Of a stretch of DNA of 25,504 nucleotides, positions 7,316-15,100 are shown piece after piece. The translations under genes and the position numbers were made by a program. A model generated the notes under the pieces. The model saw only the letters and a program-made list of their open reading frames with translations, made no database searches and was not told the DNA's origin. Source of the DNA: Acutalibacter sp. Its GTDB lineage: Bacteria > Bacillota > Clostridia > Oscillospirales > Acutalibacteraceae. How positions within the stretch are numbered: position 1 is the first letter of the stretch; every line of letters begins with the position of its first letter. The DNA lies in assembly GCA_020025775.1 (NCBI GenBank), contig JAHHRN010000010.1, positions 1 through 25,504 on the forward strand, written 5' to 3'.

Positions 7316-8068
7316 ATGTATCAAAAACTCGTTGCCGTATATTTTTCTGCAACAGGCAACACAAAAACGTATATAGAAGACATGGCAAAGGCGACGGGGC
7401 TCGAGACTGTATTTTATGACATTACCGCCGCAGAGGAAGCCCCGGAAATTGTCTGCGGCAAGGATGATCTTTTATTGCTCGGCGCACCCGATTATTCGGG
7501 CAGAATCCCAACTCTTTTGCGCGAACGCTTTGCAAAGCTCCGAGGCGAGGGCACGGATGCCGTTTTGGTCGTGACCTTTGGCAACCGCGCTATAGATGAT
7601 GCACTGGTTGAACTGGAAGACCTCGTCAGCGAAAGAGGCTTTCACGTGGTCGGCGGCGCAGGCTTGGTCGGTCGGCACACCTTCGGTCAAATCGCTGTGG
7701 AAAGACCCACTGCCGCAGATAAAATGCAGGCGGCGGATTTTATAAAAGCTGTTTTAAAAAAAGAAAAAGGCGCATATGCCAAAATGCCCGGCAATCGTCC
7801 CTATAAGGACGGCGGCAAGGGCGGCAAATGGCGACCCGAAACCACCGATGCCTGCGGAGCGTGTGGGCTTTGCGTAAAAAATTGCCCTGCCCACGCTATA
7901 GCAGAGGATTGCAAAACCATAAACGAGGATTTGTGCATTTCCTGCTTTAGATGCATCCGAAACTGCCCCAAAGGTGCGAAGCAAATCACAACAGAAGCCT
8001 ATTTGGATTTCGAGAAAATGCTGGAGCAAAAGCTCGCCAAGCGACAGGAAAATGAATTTTATTTATAA
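7316..8068 (+). CDS. EFR1-type flavodoxin/ferredoxin fusion protein
   Basis: The 250-residue protein joins an N-terminal flavodoxin-like domain, with the FMN phosphate loop SATGNTK (residues 11-17), to a C-terminal 2x[4Fe-4S] ferredoxin. The first cluster motif is CGACGLCVKNC (Cys180, 183, 186, 190) and the second is CISCFRCIRNC (Cys207, 210, 213, 217), both complete and each followed by Pro. This organisation is that of the EFR1 family of anaerobes, presumed soluble electron carriers or small oxidoreductases; the redox partner is not known. The open frame extends further upstream, but the ATG at 7316 is chosen because AAGAAGG precedes it and the promoter sits at 7257-7285. It is a single gene with its own terminator. 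Confidence 0.9.
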   Translation: MYQKLVAVYFSATGNTKTYIEDMAKATGLETVFYDITAAEEAPEIVCGKDDLLLLGAPDYSGRIPTLLRERFAKLRGEGTDAVLVVTFGNRAIDDALVELEDLVSERGFHVVGGAGLVGRHTFGQIAVERPTAADKMQAADFIKAVLKKEKGAYAKMPGNRPYKDGGKGGKWRPETTDACGACGLCVKNCPAHAIAEDCKTINEDLCISCFRCIRNCPKGAKQITTEAYLDFEKMLEQKLAKRQENEFYL

Positions 8069-8122
8069 GGTAAATTTAAAGGTTTATAAAAACGGAGAAA
8101 CTTTTTAAAAGATTGAAATGAT

Positions 8123-8163
8123 AAAAAGATAGTAGACACAAAAAGTGGCTACTATCTTTTTTT
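8123..8163 (+). terminator. Terminator of the EFR1 gene
   Basis: A 13-bp stem (AAAAAGATAGTAG with CTACTATCTTTTT) with a small inner CAC/GTG pairing ends in a T-run. It starts about 55 nt after the stop codon. Confidence 0.85.
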
Positions 8164-8183
8164 GCCTTTAGATGAAAAAATAA

Positions 8184-8204
8184 ATCCCCGGTTGAACCGG
8201 GGAT
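8184..8204 (-). terminator. Terminator of the DUF2975/XRE operon
   Basis: A near-perfect palindrome (ATCCCCGG with CCGGGGAT around a short loop) lies immediately after the stop codon at 8208. On the minus strand it is followed by TTTATTTTTTC. Confidence 0.85.
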
Positions 8205-8207
8205 GAT

Positions 8208-8732
8208 TTAAGTATCTATTTCGTAATAATACAAAATATTTTCCTCAGCATCAAAAATGGCTAAGGTGGAGTTATAGGCATGCCGCTCTAAAAGTTTGCC
8301 GTCATCAAACGAGACTTTGCTTTGACTATCTTTGTCCCGATAATCTTCTATGAATCTATCCATAAAAAAGTAGTAGCCATTTTCGGGAAGCGGCAATTTT
8401 TTGTCTGGATAGATGTTTTCCAAAAGACCACTGCTTCTGGCTACAAATTCTTCCAAATTTTCCGTAAGTGGAAGTGTGTGCCAATGTTCTGCTTTACGGA
8501 TTTTTTGTTCTACTTCTTCGCCTGGATACTGAATTACCAGACAGCGCACGCCGTCGCCCAAAAGCCCACCGTGGCTGTCGAAATCTTCGAGTATTTTGCA
8601 ATCTTTCGGAATCGTAATCTCCATTTCTTTGGGTAACTTTGGCGGTCTTTGCGTATTCAAAAAGAAAATGCCACTTCCCAAAAGCAAAAGAGCAATTCCC
8701 CAAAAAAGCAGCCGTTTTTTCCGTTTGCTCAT
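8208..8732 (-). CDS. Hypothetical membrane-anchored protein (174 aa)
   Basis: I do not recognise this protein. It has a basic N-terminus (MSKRKKR), one hydrophobic segment at about residues 8-25 that acts as a signal or anchor, no lipobox cysteine, and an extracytoplasmic domain of about 145 residues with several aromatic residues near the end (ILYYYEIDT). The ATG at 8732 has AAGGAGG eight nt upstream. It starts 14 nt after the XRE regulator gene and ends in a terminator, so it is the last gene of a DUF2975-XRE-membrane protein operon. A role in sensing or in the same membrane system as DUF2975 is only a guess from context. Confidence 0.75.
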   Translation of the reverse strand: MSKRKKRLLFWGIALLLLGSGIFFLNTQRPPKLPKEMEITIPKDCKILEDFDSHGGLLGDGVRCLVIQYPGEEVEQKIRKAEHWHTLPLTENLEEFVARSSGLLENIYPDKKLPLPENGYYFFMDRFIEDYRDKDSQSKVSFDDGKLLERHAYNSTLAIFDAEENILYYYEIDT

Positions 8733-8746
8733 CAGAAAAACCTCCT

Positions 8747-8959
8747 TTAAGGTTTTCTATATTCCAATAAATCACCCGGTTGACAGTCTAGCGCTTCACA
8801 AAGTTTTAAAAGCGTGGAAATTTTTAAAGCTTTTGCTTTGCCGTTCTTTAAAATAGAAATATTAGAAAGGGTAATGCCCACCTTTTCCGAAAGCTCCGTG
8901 ACACTCATTTTGCGCTTGGCAAGCATCACGTCAATGTTAAAAATGATTTCGCCTTCCAT
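8747..8959 (-). CDS. XRE/Cro-type HTH regulator (YozG-like)
   Basis: This 70-residue protein is essentially a single Cro/C1-type helix-turn-helix domain: MLAKRKMSVTELSEKVGITL, then the recognition helix NISILKNGKAKAL and a second half ending CEALDCQPGDLLEY. That ending is typical of the compact YozG-like group that accompanies DUF2975 membrane proteins. The frame remains open upstream, but the ATG at 8959 has AGGAGG at a good distance and lies 8 nt after the DUF2975 stop codon, so the longer frame is rejected. It probably regulates its own operon. Two inverted repeats upstream of the operon promoter are possible operators, though no direct evidence links them. Confidence 0.9.
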   Translation of the reverse strand: MEGEIIFNIDVMLAKRKMSVTELSEKVGITLSNISILKNGKAKALKISTLLKLCEALDCQPGDLLEYRKP

Positions 8960-8967
8960 AGTTCCTC

Positions 8968-9459
8968 CTAAATGGTTAAATCGTTGTCGGCCTGTAAAAC
9001 AGCTGCTTTTTTGCAAAGAAGCGAAAGAAGCGTTGCAACCACCCAAACGGCAGCACCGCCAAGACAAATCAACAGGGAAACCAGCAGAACGGACGGATGA
9101 TTCCAATTTAAAACGAGTAAAAGCAGATTGCCTGCGAGAAAAAATATCGAATCAAACAGGGCACATACGCCGATTTTACGAAATCGTTCGGCATTTTCGA
9201 GGGTAAAGGGTTTGCGTTTTTCGACCGATTTTACAAACTGCCAAAGCAATACTAAAACGGCATAGCACGGCACACCGGAACACCACAGAAAAAGAAGCCA
9301 AGGGTAAAAGGCGTTTTTGAATTCGGGATATTGACTGCGTAGCTCGAGCCCCACATACGGAAATAAGCCGAAATAAATACAGGCGCCGCCGATGCCCATG
9401 CACAGGAGAATGGCTTTTAAACATTTTATCAGAAAAGATTTAGAAATAGGACGTTTCAT
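8968..9459 (-). CDS. DUF2975 four-helix membrane protein
   Basis: The 163-residue protein has four hydrophobic segments, at about residues 13-35, 52-76, 96-118 and 124-149, with a basic loop KSVEKRKPFTLENAERFRKI between the second and third. The PFTLENAERFRKIG segment is the hallmark I associate with DUF2975. Family members are usually encoded next to a YozG-type XRE regulator, as here (8 nt downstream). Their biochemical role is not established. The longer frame starts with TTG, but the ATG at 9459 is correctly spaced (8 nt) after GGAGG and is chosen. It is the first gene of a three-gene operon behind a sigma-A-type promoter. Confidence 0.85.
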   Translation of the reverse strand: MKRPISKSFLIKCLKAILLCMGIGGACIYFGLFPYVGLELRSQYPEFKNAFYPWLLFLWCSGVPCYAVLVLLWQFVKSVEKRKPFTLENAERFRKIGVCALFDSIFFLAGNLLLLVLNWNHPSVLLVSLLICLGGAAVWVVATLLSLLCKKAAVLQADNDLTI

Positions 9460-9491
9460 CGTGCATACCTCCAAAAGAATTTTGTACCCTT

Positions 9492-9519
9492 AGTATAACA
9501 CGAAAAGTAGAAAAGTCAA
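9492..9519 (-). promoter_or_regulatory. Promoter of the DUF2975/XRE operon
   Basis: On the minus strand TTGACT (9519-9514), a 16-bp spacer and TATACT (9497-9492) lie about 30 nt before the start codon. Confidence 0.7.
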
Positions 9520-9525
9520 TAAAAA

Positions 9526-9582
9526 TTTATTGCAACACAATAAATAAAATTTGTGATGCGCAAAGTACAGTGCTTTTGCGCA
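9526..9582. promoter_or_regulatory. Two inverted repeats upstream of the DUF2975/XRE promoter
   Basis: TTTATTG-CAACA-CAATAAA (9526-9544) and TGCGCAAA/TTTGCGCA (9557-9564 with 9575-9582) are perfect inverted repeats just upstream of the -35 element. Neither carries a convincing T-tract in either gene's direction, so operator sites are as likely as RNA hairpins. The assignment is tentative. Confidence 0.35.
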
Positions 9583-9593
9583 AAAAAATAAAA

Positions 9594-9619
9594 CCGCCCT
9601 TTCGTTTTGGAAAGGACGG
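9594..9619 (-). terminator. Terminator of the SpoIIQ-like gene
   Basis: A 10-bp stem with one mismatch (CCGCCCTTTC with GAAAGGACGG) around GTTTTG is followed on the minus strand by TTTTATTTTTTT. It begins 9 nt after the stop codon at 9629. Confidence 0.85.
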
Positions 9620-9628
9620 CTTTTCTGT

Positions 9629-10351
9629 TTATTTTCCCATGGCCTTCATGGGGTCAACGAGCTTGCCATTTTCATAGATTTCTAAGTGCAGATGGGCACC
9701 TTCTGCTTTCTCAATCGGGATTTCGCCGAGGTTGCCGACCTTGTCGTTGATTTTTACCTTATCGCCGACAGAAACGGTACTGCCCTTGCCGAAGCCACAG
9801 TATTTGGCGAGCATACCTTTGCCGTGGTCGATTTCGACCACCGTGCCCCAAAGCACATCGTCATAAACGGCTTTAACAATACCGTTGTTAATAGCTTTTA
9901 CCGGGTCACCGACACTGCCCTTAAAGTCCACACCATTGTGGGTGCGCCAGTCGCCCATGGTTTTTGAGGGTACCATTTCGCCGGCAGAATAGGCTTTGTC
10001 TGTGCCGCCCTCCATGGGCAGAGAAAAGTTCGCTTCACGCTTCACGCTGTTTTTACTGGCAAGCACGTCTTCGGAATCCATGCTTTCCGGCTCTTTTTCT
10101 TCCGGCTTCTGCGTGGGCTTCGGTTCAGTGGGCTTGGGCTTTGCACTTTGCCCCTCCGGCAGAACAAAGAGCGGCTTCGATTCCGTTTCGCTGATCGACG
10201 GTTTCTGCGGCGCTTCATCGACCTGTTTTGTCAATTTCTTCGCAACAGACAAATAAACGGACGATCCCACCGCCACGAGGCAAAGAGCCACAATGGAATA
10301 GATGAGAAACGCCCGTTTCATTTTTTGCTTTTTATCGTTTTGTGTGTTCAT
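9629..10351 (-). CDS. spoIIQ: M23 (LytM) peptidase, SpoIIQ-like
   Basis: The 240-residue protein has a short cytosolic tail, one transmembrane segment at about residues 14-36, a Pro/Lys/Glu-rich linker (about 65-100) and a C-terminal M23 domain (about 110-235). The zinc motifs are complete: THNGVD (His138, Asp142) and GAHLHLEI (His220, His222). Length and layout fit SpoIIQ, the forespore membrane protein that pairs with SpoIIIAH during engulfment. Bacillus SpoIIQ lacks one of these residues; clostridial SpoIIQ keeps them, as here. A GTG opens the frame at 10360, but GGGAGG overlaps it, and the ATG at 10351 has the proper 8-nt spacing. A candidate sigma-F promoter supports the identity. A generic M23 cell-wall endopeptidase is the alternative. 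Confidence 0.75.
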   Translation of the reverse strand: MNTQNDKKQKMKRAFLIYSIVALCLVAVGSSVYLSVAKKLTKQVDEAPQKPSISETESKPLFVLPEGQSAKPKPTEPKPTQKPEEKEPESMDSEDVLASKNSVKREANFSLPMEGGTDKAYSAGEMVPSKTMGDWRTHNGVDFKGSVGDPVKAINNGIVKAVYDDVLWGTVVEIDHGKGMLAKYCGFGKGSTVSVGDKVKINDKVGNLGEIPIEKAEGAHLHLEIYENGKLVDPMKAMGK

Positions 10352-10370
10352 CGAAAACACCTCCCAAGGA

Positions 10371-10400
10371 AAGTGTTCCCGAAAATGTAAAATGCTATAC
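10371..10400 (-). promoter_or_regulatory. Candidate sigma-F promoter of the SpoIIQ-like gene
   Basis: On the minus strand GTATA (10400-10396), a 15-bp spacer and GGGAACACTT (10380-10371) resemble the forespore sigma-F consensus (GYWTA, then GGnRRAnRnT), with mismatches in the -10. Shifting the -10 by one base gives a 14-bp spacer and a single mismatch. No sigma-A promoter is obvious in this 60-nt gap. B. subtilis spoIIQ is sigma-F dependent, which fits. Confidence 0.45.
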
Positions 10401-10411
10401 AGAAATTTATT

Positions 10412-11893
10412 TTATTTGTGATAAAGGGTTTTGCTCTTGCGCACCGGGGAGCAGGTGACGTTGACGCCGAGCTTTGCAAAGGTGTGTAAATCCACGTCGG
10501 AAAGAATAACGGTGGAGTGCGCCTCACAGCCCTCTAATTTCGAAATTGCTTGCATCGCAAGTTCAGCCTCTTCACTCGTTACTGCGGAAATGGAAAGCGC
10601 CAAAAGCACTTCATCCGTATGCAGTCTCGGGTTGTGATTGCCCAAATGGTTGACCTTTAAATCCTGAATCGGTTCAATAACCGTGGGGGAGACAAGGTCA
10701 ATTTTTTTGTCGATATTCGCAAGTGCTTTTAAAGCGTTCAAAAGCAGAGCAGAGGAAGCACCCAAAAGCTTTGAGGTTTTGCCGACGATAATTCTACCGT
10801 CGGGCAGTTCCATCGCTGCGGCAGGTTGTTCGGTCGCTTCTGCGATTTCCTGCGCCGCACGCACGCATCTGCGGTAATCGGGGGTAATGGAAAGCTGCTT
10901 CATGAGAAGATCCAAGGAAAGAATCTGCGAAGCAACATCCTCGCCGTTCTTTGCGGCAACAAGGGCCTTGAAATAGCGGCGAACGATTTCCTGCTTCGAG
11001 GCTTCGCAAACGACTTCGTCATCCACAATGCAGTTGCCGACCATGTTTACGCCCATGTCTGTGGGGGATTTATAGGGAGATTCCCCGAAAATGCTTTCGA
11101 AAATTGTGTTCAAAACGGGGAAGATTTCAATATCTCTGTTATAGTTTACAGTGGTTTCGCCGTAAGCTTCGAGGTGGAAGGGGTCAATCATGTTGACATC
11201 GTTCAAATCGGTGGTTGCCGCCTCATAGGCAAGGTTTACCGGGTGGCGAAGCGGGAGATTCCAAATCGGGAAGGTTTCAAACTTCGCATAGCCGGATTGT
11301 TTGCCCATAACGTGCTCATGATAGAGCTGAGAAAGGCAAACTGCCATTTTGCCGCTGCCCGGACCCGGGGCTGTAACTACGACCAAGGAACGGGAGGTTT
11401 CGATATAATCATTCTTGCCAAAGCCGTCTTCGCTGACGATGAGCGGAATATTGGCAGGGTAGCCCTCGATTAAATAATGACGGTATACTTTAACGCCGAG
11501 TTTCTTTAATTTCTCTTCAAATACAATCGCAGAAGCCTGGGAGTCATATTGGGTGAGCACAACGCCGCAAACCGAAAGACCAAAAGATGTGTAGGTGTCG
11601 ATAAGGCGTAAAATATCTTGGTCATAGGTAATGCCAATGTCGCCTCTGACCTTATTCTTTTCAATATCGTTCGCACTGATGCAAATGATGATTTCGGCTT
11701 GGTCTTTAAGCTCCAACAGCATCTTCATCTTACTGTCGGGTAAAAAGCCCGGCAATACACGGGAAGCATGGTAGTCATCAAACACCTTGCCGCCGAATTC
11801 CAAATAGAGCTTGCCGCCGAAAGCTTCAATCCTTTCTTTAATGTGCGCTGATTGCATTTTTAGATATTTGTCATTATCAAATCCGATTTTCAC
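10412..11893 (-). CDS. DUF1846 domain protein
   Basis: The 493-residue protein is full length for the DUF1846 family, which is widespread in Firmicutes and has solved structures but no established reaction. Recognisable segments are the N-terminal MKIGFDNDKYLKMQSAHI, a P-loop-like APGPGSGKMAVCLS (about residues 174-187), and the strongly conserved stretch around LRHPVNLAYEAATTDLNDVN and DPFHLEAYG. A NTP-binding enzyme in the cytosol is a reasonable inference from the P-loop-like motif. The start is GTG at 11893, with GGGAG about 9 nt upstream. It has its own promoter and a leader of about 90 nt, and no terminator is evident between it and the SpoIIQ-like gene 60 nt downstream. Confidence 0.92.
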   Translation of the reverse strand: MKIGFDNDKYLKMQSAHIKERIEAFGGKLYLEFGGKVFDDYHASRVLPGFLPDSKMKMLLELKDQAEIIICISANDIEKNKVRGDIGITYDQDILRLIDTYTSFGLSVCGVVLTQYDSQASAIVFEEKLKKLGVKVYRHYLIEGYPANIPLIVSEDGFGKNDYIETSRSLVVVTAPGPGSGKMAVCLSQLYHEHVMGKQSGYAKFETFPIWNLPLRHPVNLAYEAATTDLNDVNMIDPFHLEAYGETTVNYNRDIEIFPVLNTIFESIFGESPYKSPTDMGVNMVGNCIVDDEVVCEASKQEIVRRYFKALVAAKNGEDVASQILSLDLLMKQLSITPDYRRCVRAAQEIAEATEQPAAAMELPDGRIIVGKTSKLLGASSALLLNALKALANIDKKIDLVSPTVIEPIQDLKVNHLGNHNPRLHTDEVLLALSISAVTSEEAELAMQAISKLEGCEAHSTVILSDVDLHTFAKLGVNVTCSPVRKSKTLYHK

Positions 11894-11988
11894 TTGCCTA
11901 TTCTCCCACTACACAGAAATTTTGTCAAAAAAACATAAAAAAATACACATCGTCGTGCGACACCGCAGTCCGAAGTGTGACACGATAT

Positions 11989-12017
11989 ATTATACTGAAA
12001 CAGAATTTAAAAATCAA
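11989..12017 (-). promoter_or_regulatory. Promoter of the DUF1846 gene
   Basis: On the minus strand TTGATT (12017-12012), a 17-bp spacer and a perfect TATAAT (11994-11989) lie about 95 nt upstream of the GTG start. In the leader GTGTCACAC and GTGTCGCAC are directly repeated about two helical turns apart (near 11952-11980), followed by two T-runs. A second TTGACA lies closer to the start codon but has no good -10. Confidence 0.7.
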
Positions 12018-12076
12018 GGGCGCGGCGAGACTTTTTGAAAAAAACTTGAAATTCTGTCGAATTACTCGGAAACTAT

Positions 12077-12127
12077 AAAAAAGGGTGGCACCTTTTTGTC
12101 AAGATAGTTGACAAAAGAGTGCCACCC
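12077..12127 (-). terminator. Terminator of the purine operon
   Basis: Two 20-nt arms (12083-12102 and 12108-12127) pair with two mismatches around a 5-nt loop, and the minus-strand product ends in a run of six U. It lies 22 nt after the purL stop codon. The hairpin is longer than most terminators; the arms begin GGGTGGCAC and end GTCAA. Confidence 0.9.
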
Positions 12128-12149
12128 AAAAAACGGGGACGAAATGAAA

Positions 12150-15100
12150 TTAGATCTTGAAGTAGTCTACAGCATTTCTGAACATGCCGTTGTCCTTCTG
12201 ACCTTCAACGTTTTTGTAAACGCCCTCGGAAATACGTTCCGAGTGACCCATTTTACCGAAGACTCTGCCGTCGGGAGAGGTGATACCCTCAACCGCCAAA
12301 ACGGAGCCGTTCGGGTTAAAGGCAATATCCATGGTGGGATTGCCCTCTAAATCGACATACTGTGTCGCGATTTGACCGTTTTCGATGAGCTTCTGAAGAA
12401 GAGCATCGGGGCAGATGAATCTGCCTTCGCCGTGGGAGATTGCCACGGTGTGGATATCACCAACCGCGCTGGCGGAAAGCCACGGGGACTTGTTGGAAGC
12501 AACTCTTGTTCTTACAAGACGGGACTGATGTCTCGAAATGGTGTTGAACGTAAGGGTCGGTGCATCGGCGCTGGGCTCGGTGATTTCACCGAACGGAACA
12601 AGACCGAGCTTAATAAGAGCCTGGAAGCCGTTGCAGATACCTGCCATAAGACCGTCACGGTGCTTTAAGAGCTCGTGGATTTCATCGCGAATTGCAGGGT
12701 TACGAAGGAAAGCGGTAATGAATTTACCACTGCCGTCGGGTTCGTCACCGCCGGAGAAACCGCCCGGAAGTACAATCATCTGTGCCTTTTTCACTTCTTC
12801 GGTGAATGCGGCAACGCTTTCGGTAATGTCTGCGGAGGAAAGGTTGCGAACCACGAAGATGCTCGGTTCTGCACCGGCACGCTCTAAGGCTCTTGCGGTA
12901 TCGTATTCGCAGTTTGTGCCCGGGAATACCGGAATCAAAACGCGCGGCTTTGCAGTACCGATTTTCGGTGCAACGCGGGATTCTGCGTTAAAGGAGATGG
13001 GTTCTACCTTTTCTGCCTTTGCATCTACGTTAACCGGGAATACGGGCTCTAATTTTGCTTCGTAAATATCCAAAATCTCACGAAGATGAATGGTTTCAAT
13101 ACCAACGGTGAGGGAGAAGTTGAAGGTGGTTTCACCGAGAAGGGTGAGTTCTGCATCTTCTGCTTCTTCGCTCATTTCTAATACGAATGCGCCGTAGTTG
13201 TAAGCGTAAAGTGCATCCTGCGGGAAGCTTTCATCGACGTGGAAGCCTAAGTGGTTACCGAAGGAAGCCTTCATAAGACCCTCGGCAATGCCGCCGTAGG
13301 TGGGAGTGAAGGCGGAAAGTACCTTGCCGCTGTGAATGAGAGAAGATACCTTCTCGAATACGTGTAACAGGCTCTCTACGTTGATTGTGCCGTCTGCATT
13401 CTTCTGCGGTGCAATAAAGTAAACCTTAGAAGACGGAAGTTTAAATTCCGGAGAAATGACGTTTTGCATCTTGGTTACGGAAACCGCGAAGGAAACGAGG
13501 GTGGGCGGAACGTCGATGTTTTCGAAAGTACCGCTCATGGAGTCCTTACCGCCGATAGAGCCAAGACCTAAGTCAAGCTGTGCGGAAAGTGCACCTAAAA
13601 GGGCAGCGGTGGGCTGACCCCAACGTGCCGGGTCTTCAGTGGTACGTGCAAAATATTCCTGGAAGGTTAAATAGCAGGTAGAAAGGTCTGCACCGGAAGC
13701 AACAAGCTTTGCAACGGATTCTACAACCGCGAGATAAGCGCCGAGGTAGGGGTTCTTTTCCGTGATGAACGGGTTATAGCCCCAAGCCATTAAGGAGCAG
13801 GTGTTGGTTTCGCCGTGGAGTACCGGAATCTTAGCTGCCATAGCCTGTGCGGGGGTGAGCTGATATTTGCCGCCGAACGGCATTAAAACGGTGTTTGCAC
13901 CGATGGTGGAGTCGAAACGCTCGGAAAGACCACGCTTGGAGCAGATGTTTAAATCATCGGCAAGTGCCTTGAATTTCTCTTCGTTTGTCTTACCCTCTAC
14001 AGTTTTCTCGAAAGGCTCAGCCGCAGAAACATAAACGCGGGTGTGCTTTTCTGCACCGTTGGAGTTTAAGAATTCACGGGAAATATCAACAATGGTGTTG
14101 CCGTTCCAAGACATAACGAGTCTCGGGCTTTCGGTTACGGTAGCAACGATAGTCGCTTCGAGGTTTTCTTTCTTTGCAAGAGCGATGAAGTCTTCTGCAT
14201 CCTCGGGAGCTAAAACAACAGCCATTCTTTCCTGAGATTCAGAAATGGCAAGCTCTGTGCCGTCGAGACCTTCATATTTCTTCGGAACCTTGTTGAGGTC
14301 GATTTTCAGACCGTCCGCAAGCTCACCAATAGCAACGGAAACGCCGCCTGCACCGAAGTCATTGCAGCGCTTAATGCGACGGGTTACTTCGGGATTTCTA
14401 AAGAGTCTCTGGAGCTTTCTTTCTTCGGGGGCATTACCCTTCTGAACTTCTGCACCGCATTCCTCTAAGGAGTCGAGTTTATGAGATTTGGAAGAACCGG
14501 TTGCACCGCCGCAGCCGTCTCTGCCGGTTTTACCGCCGAGCAAAACAACAATATCGCCGGGGAGGGGTTCTTCACGTCTGACTTGATTTTCGGGAACAGC
14601 TGCAACAACAGCGCCGATTTCCATGCGCTTTGCCTTGTAGCCGTCGTGGTAGATTTCATCTACCTGACCGGTAGCCAAACCAATTTGGTTACCGTAGGAG
14701 GAGTAACCAGCTGCTGCGGTGGTGACGAGCTTTCTCTGGGGAAGCTTGCCTTCCATGGTTTCGGAAACGGGAACTAAGGGGTCGCCCGCACCGGTTACGC
14801 GCATCGCCTGGTAAACATAGCCACGACCTGAAAGCGGATCGCGAATCGCACCGCCGATGCAGGTTGCTGCACCGCCGAAGGGTTCAATTTCGGTCGGGTG
14901 GTTGTGGGTTTCGTTCTTAAAGAGGAAGAGCCAGTCTTCATCCTTGCCGTCTACGTCTACCTTGATTTTTACTGTGCAGGCATTGATTTCTTCGGATTCA
15001 TCCAAATTCTTGAGCTGACCGGTATGCTTTAAATAACGTGCACCGATCGTTGCAAGATCCATGAGGTTCTGCGGCTTTGTGCGGTTTAATTCCTTGCGAA

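Noticed and set aside
10826..11473. 215-codon plus-strand frame inside the DUF1846 gene
   Set aside because: It is wholly antisense to a well-conserved protein gene and lacks start signals.
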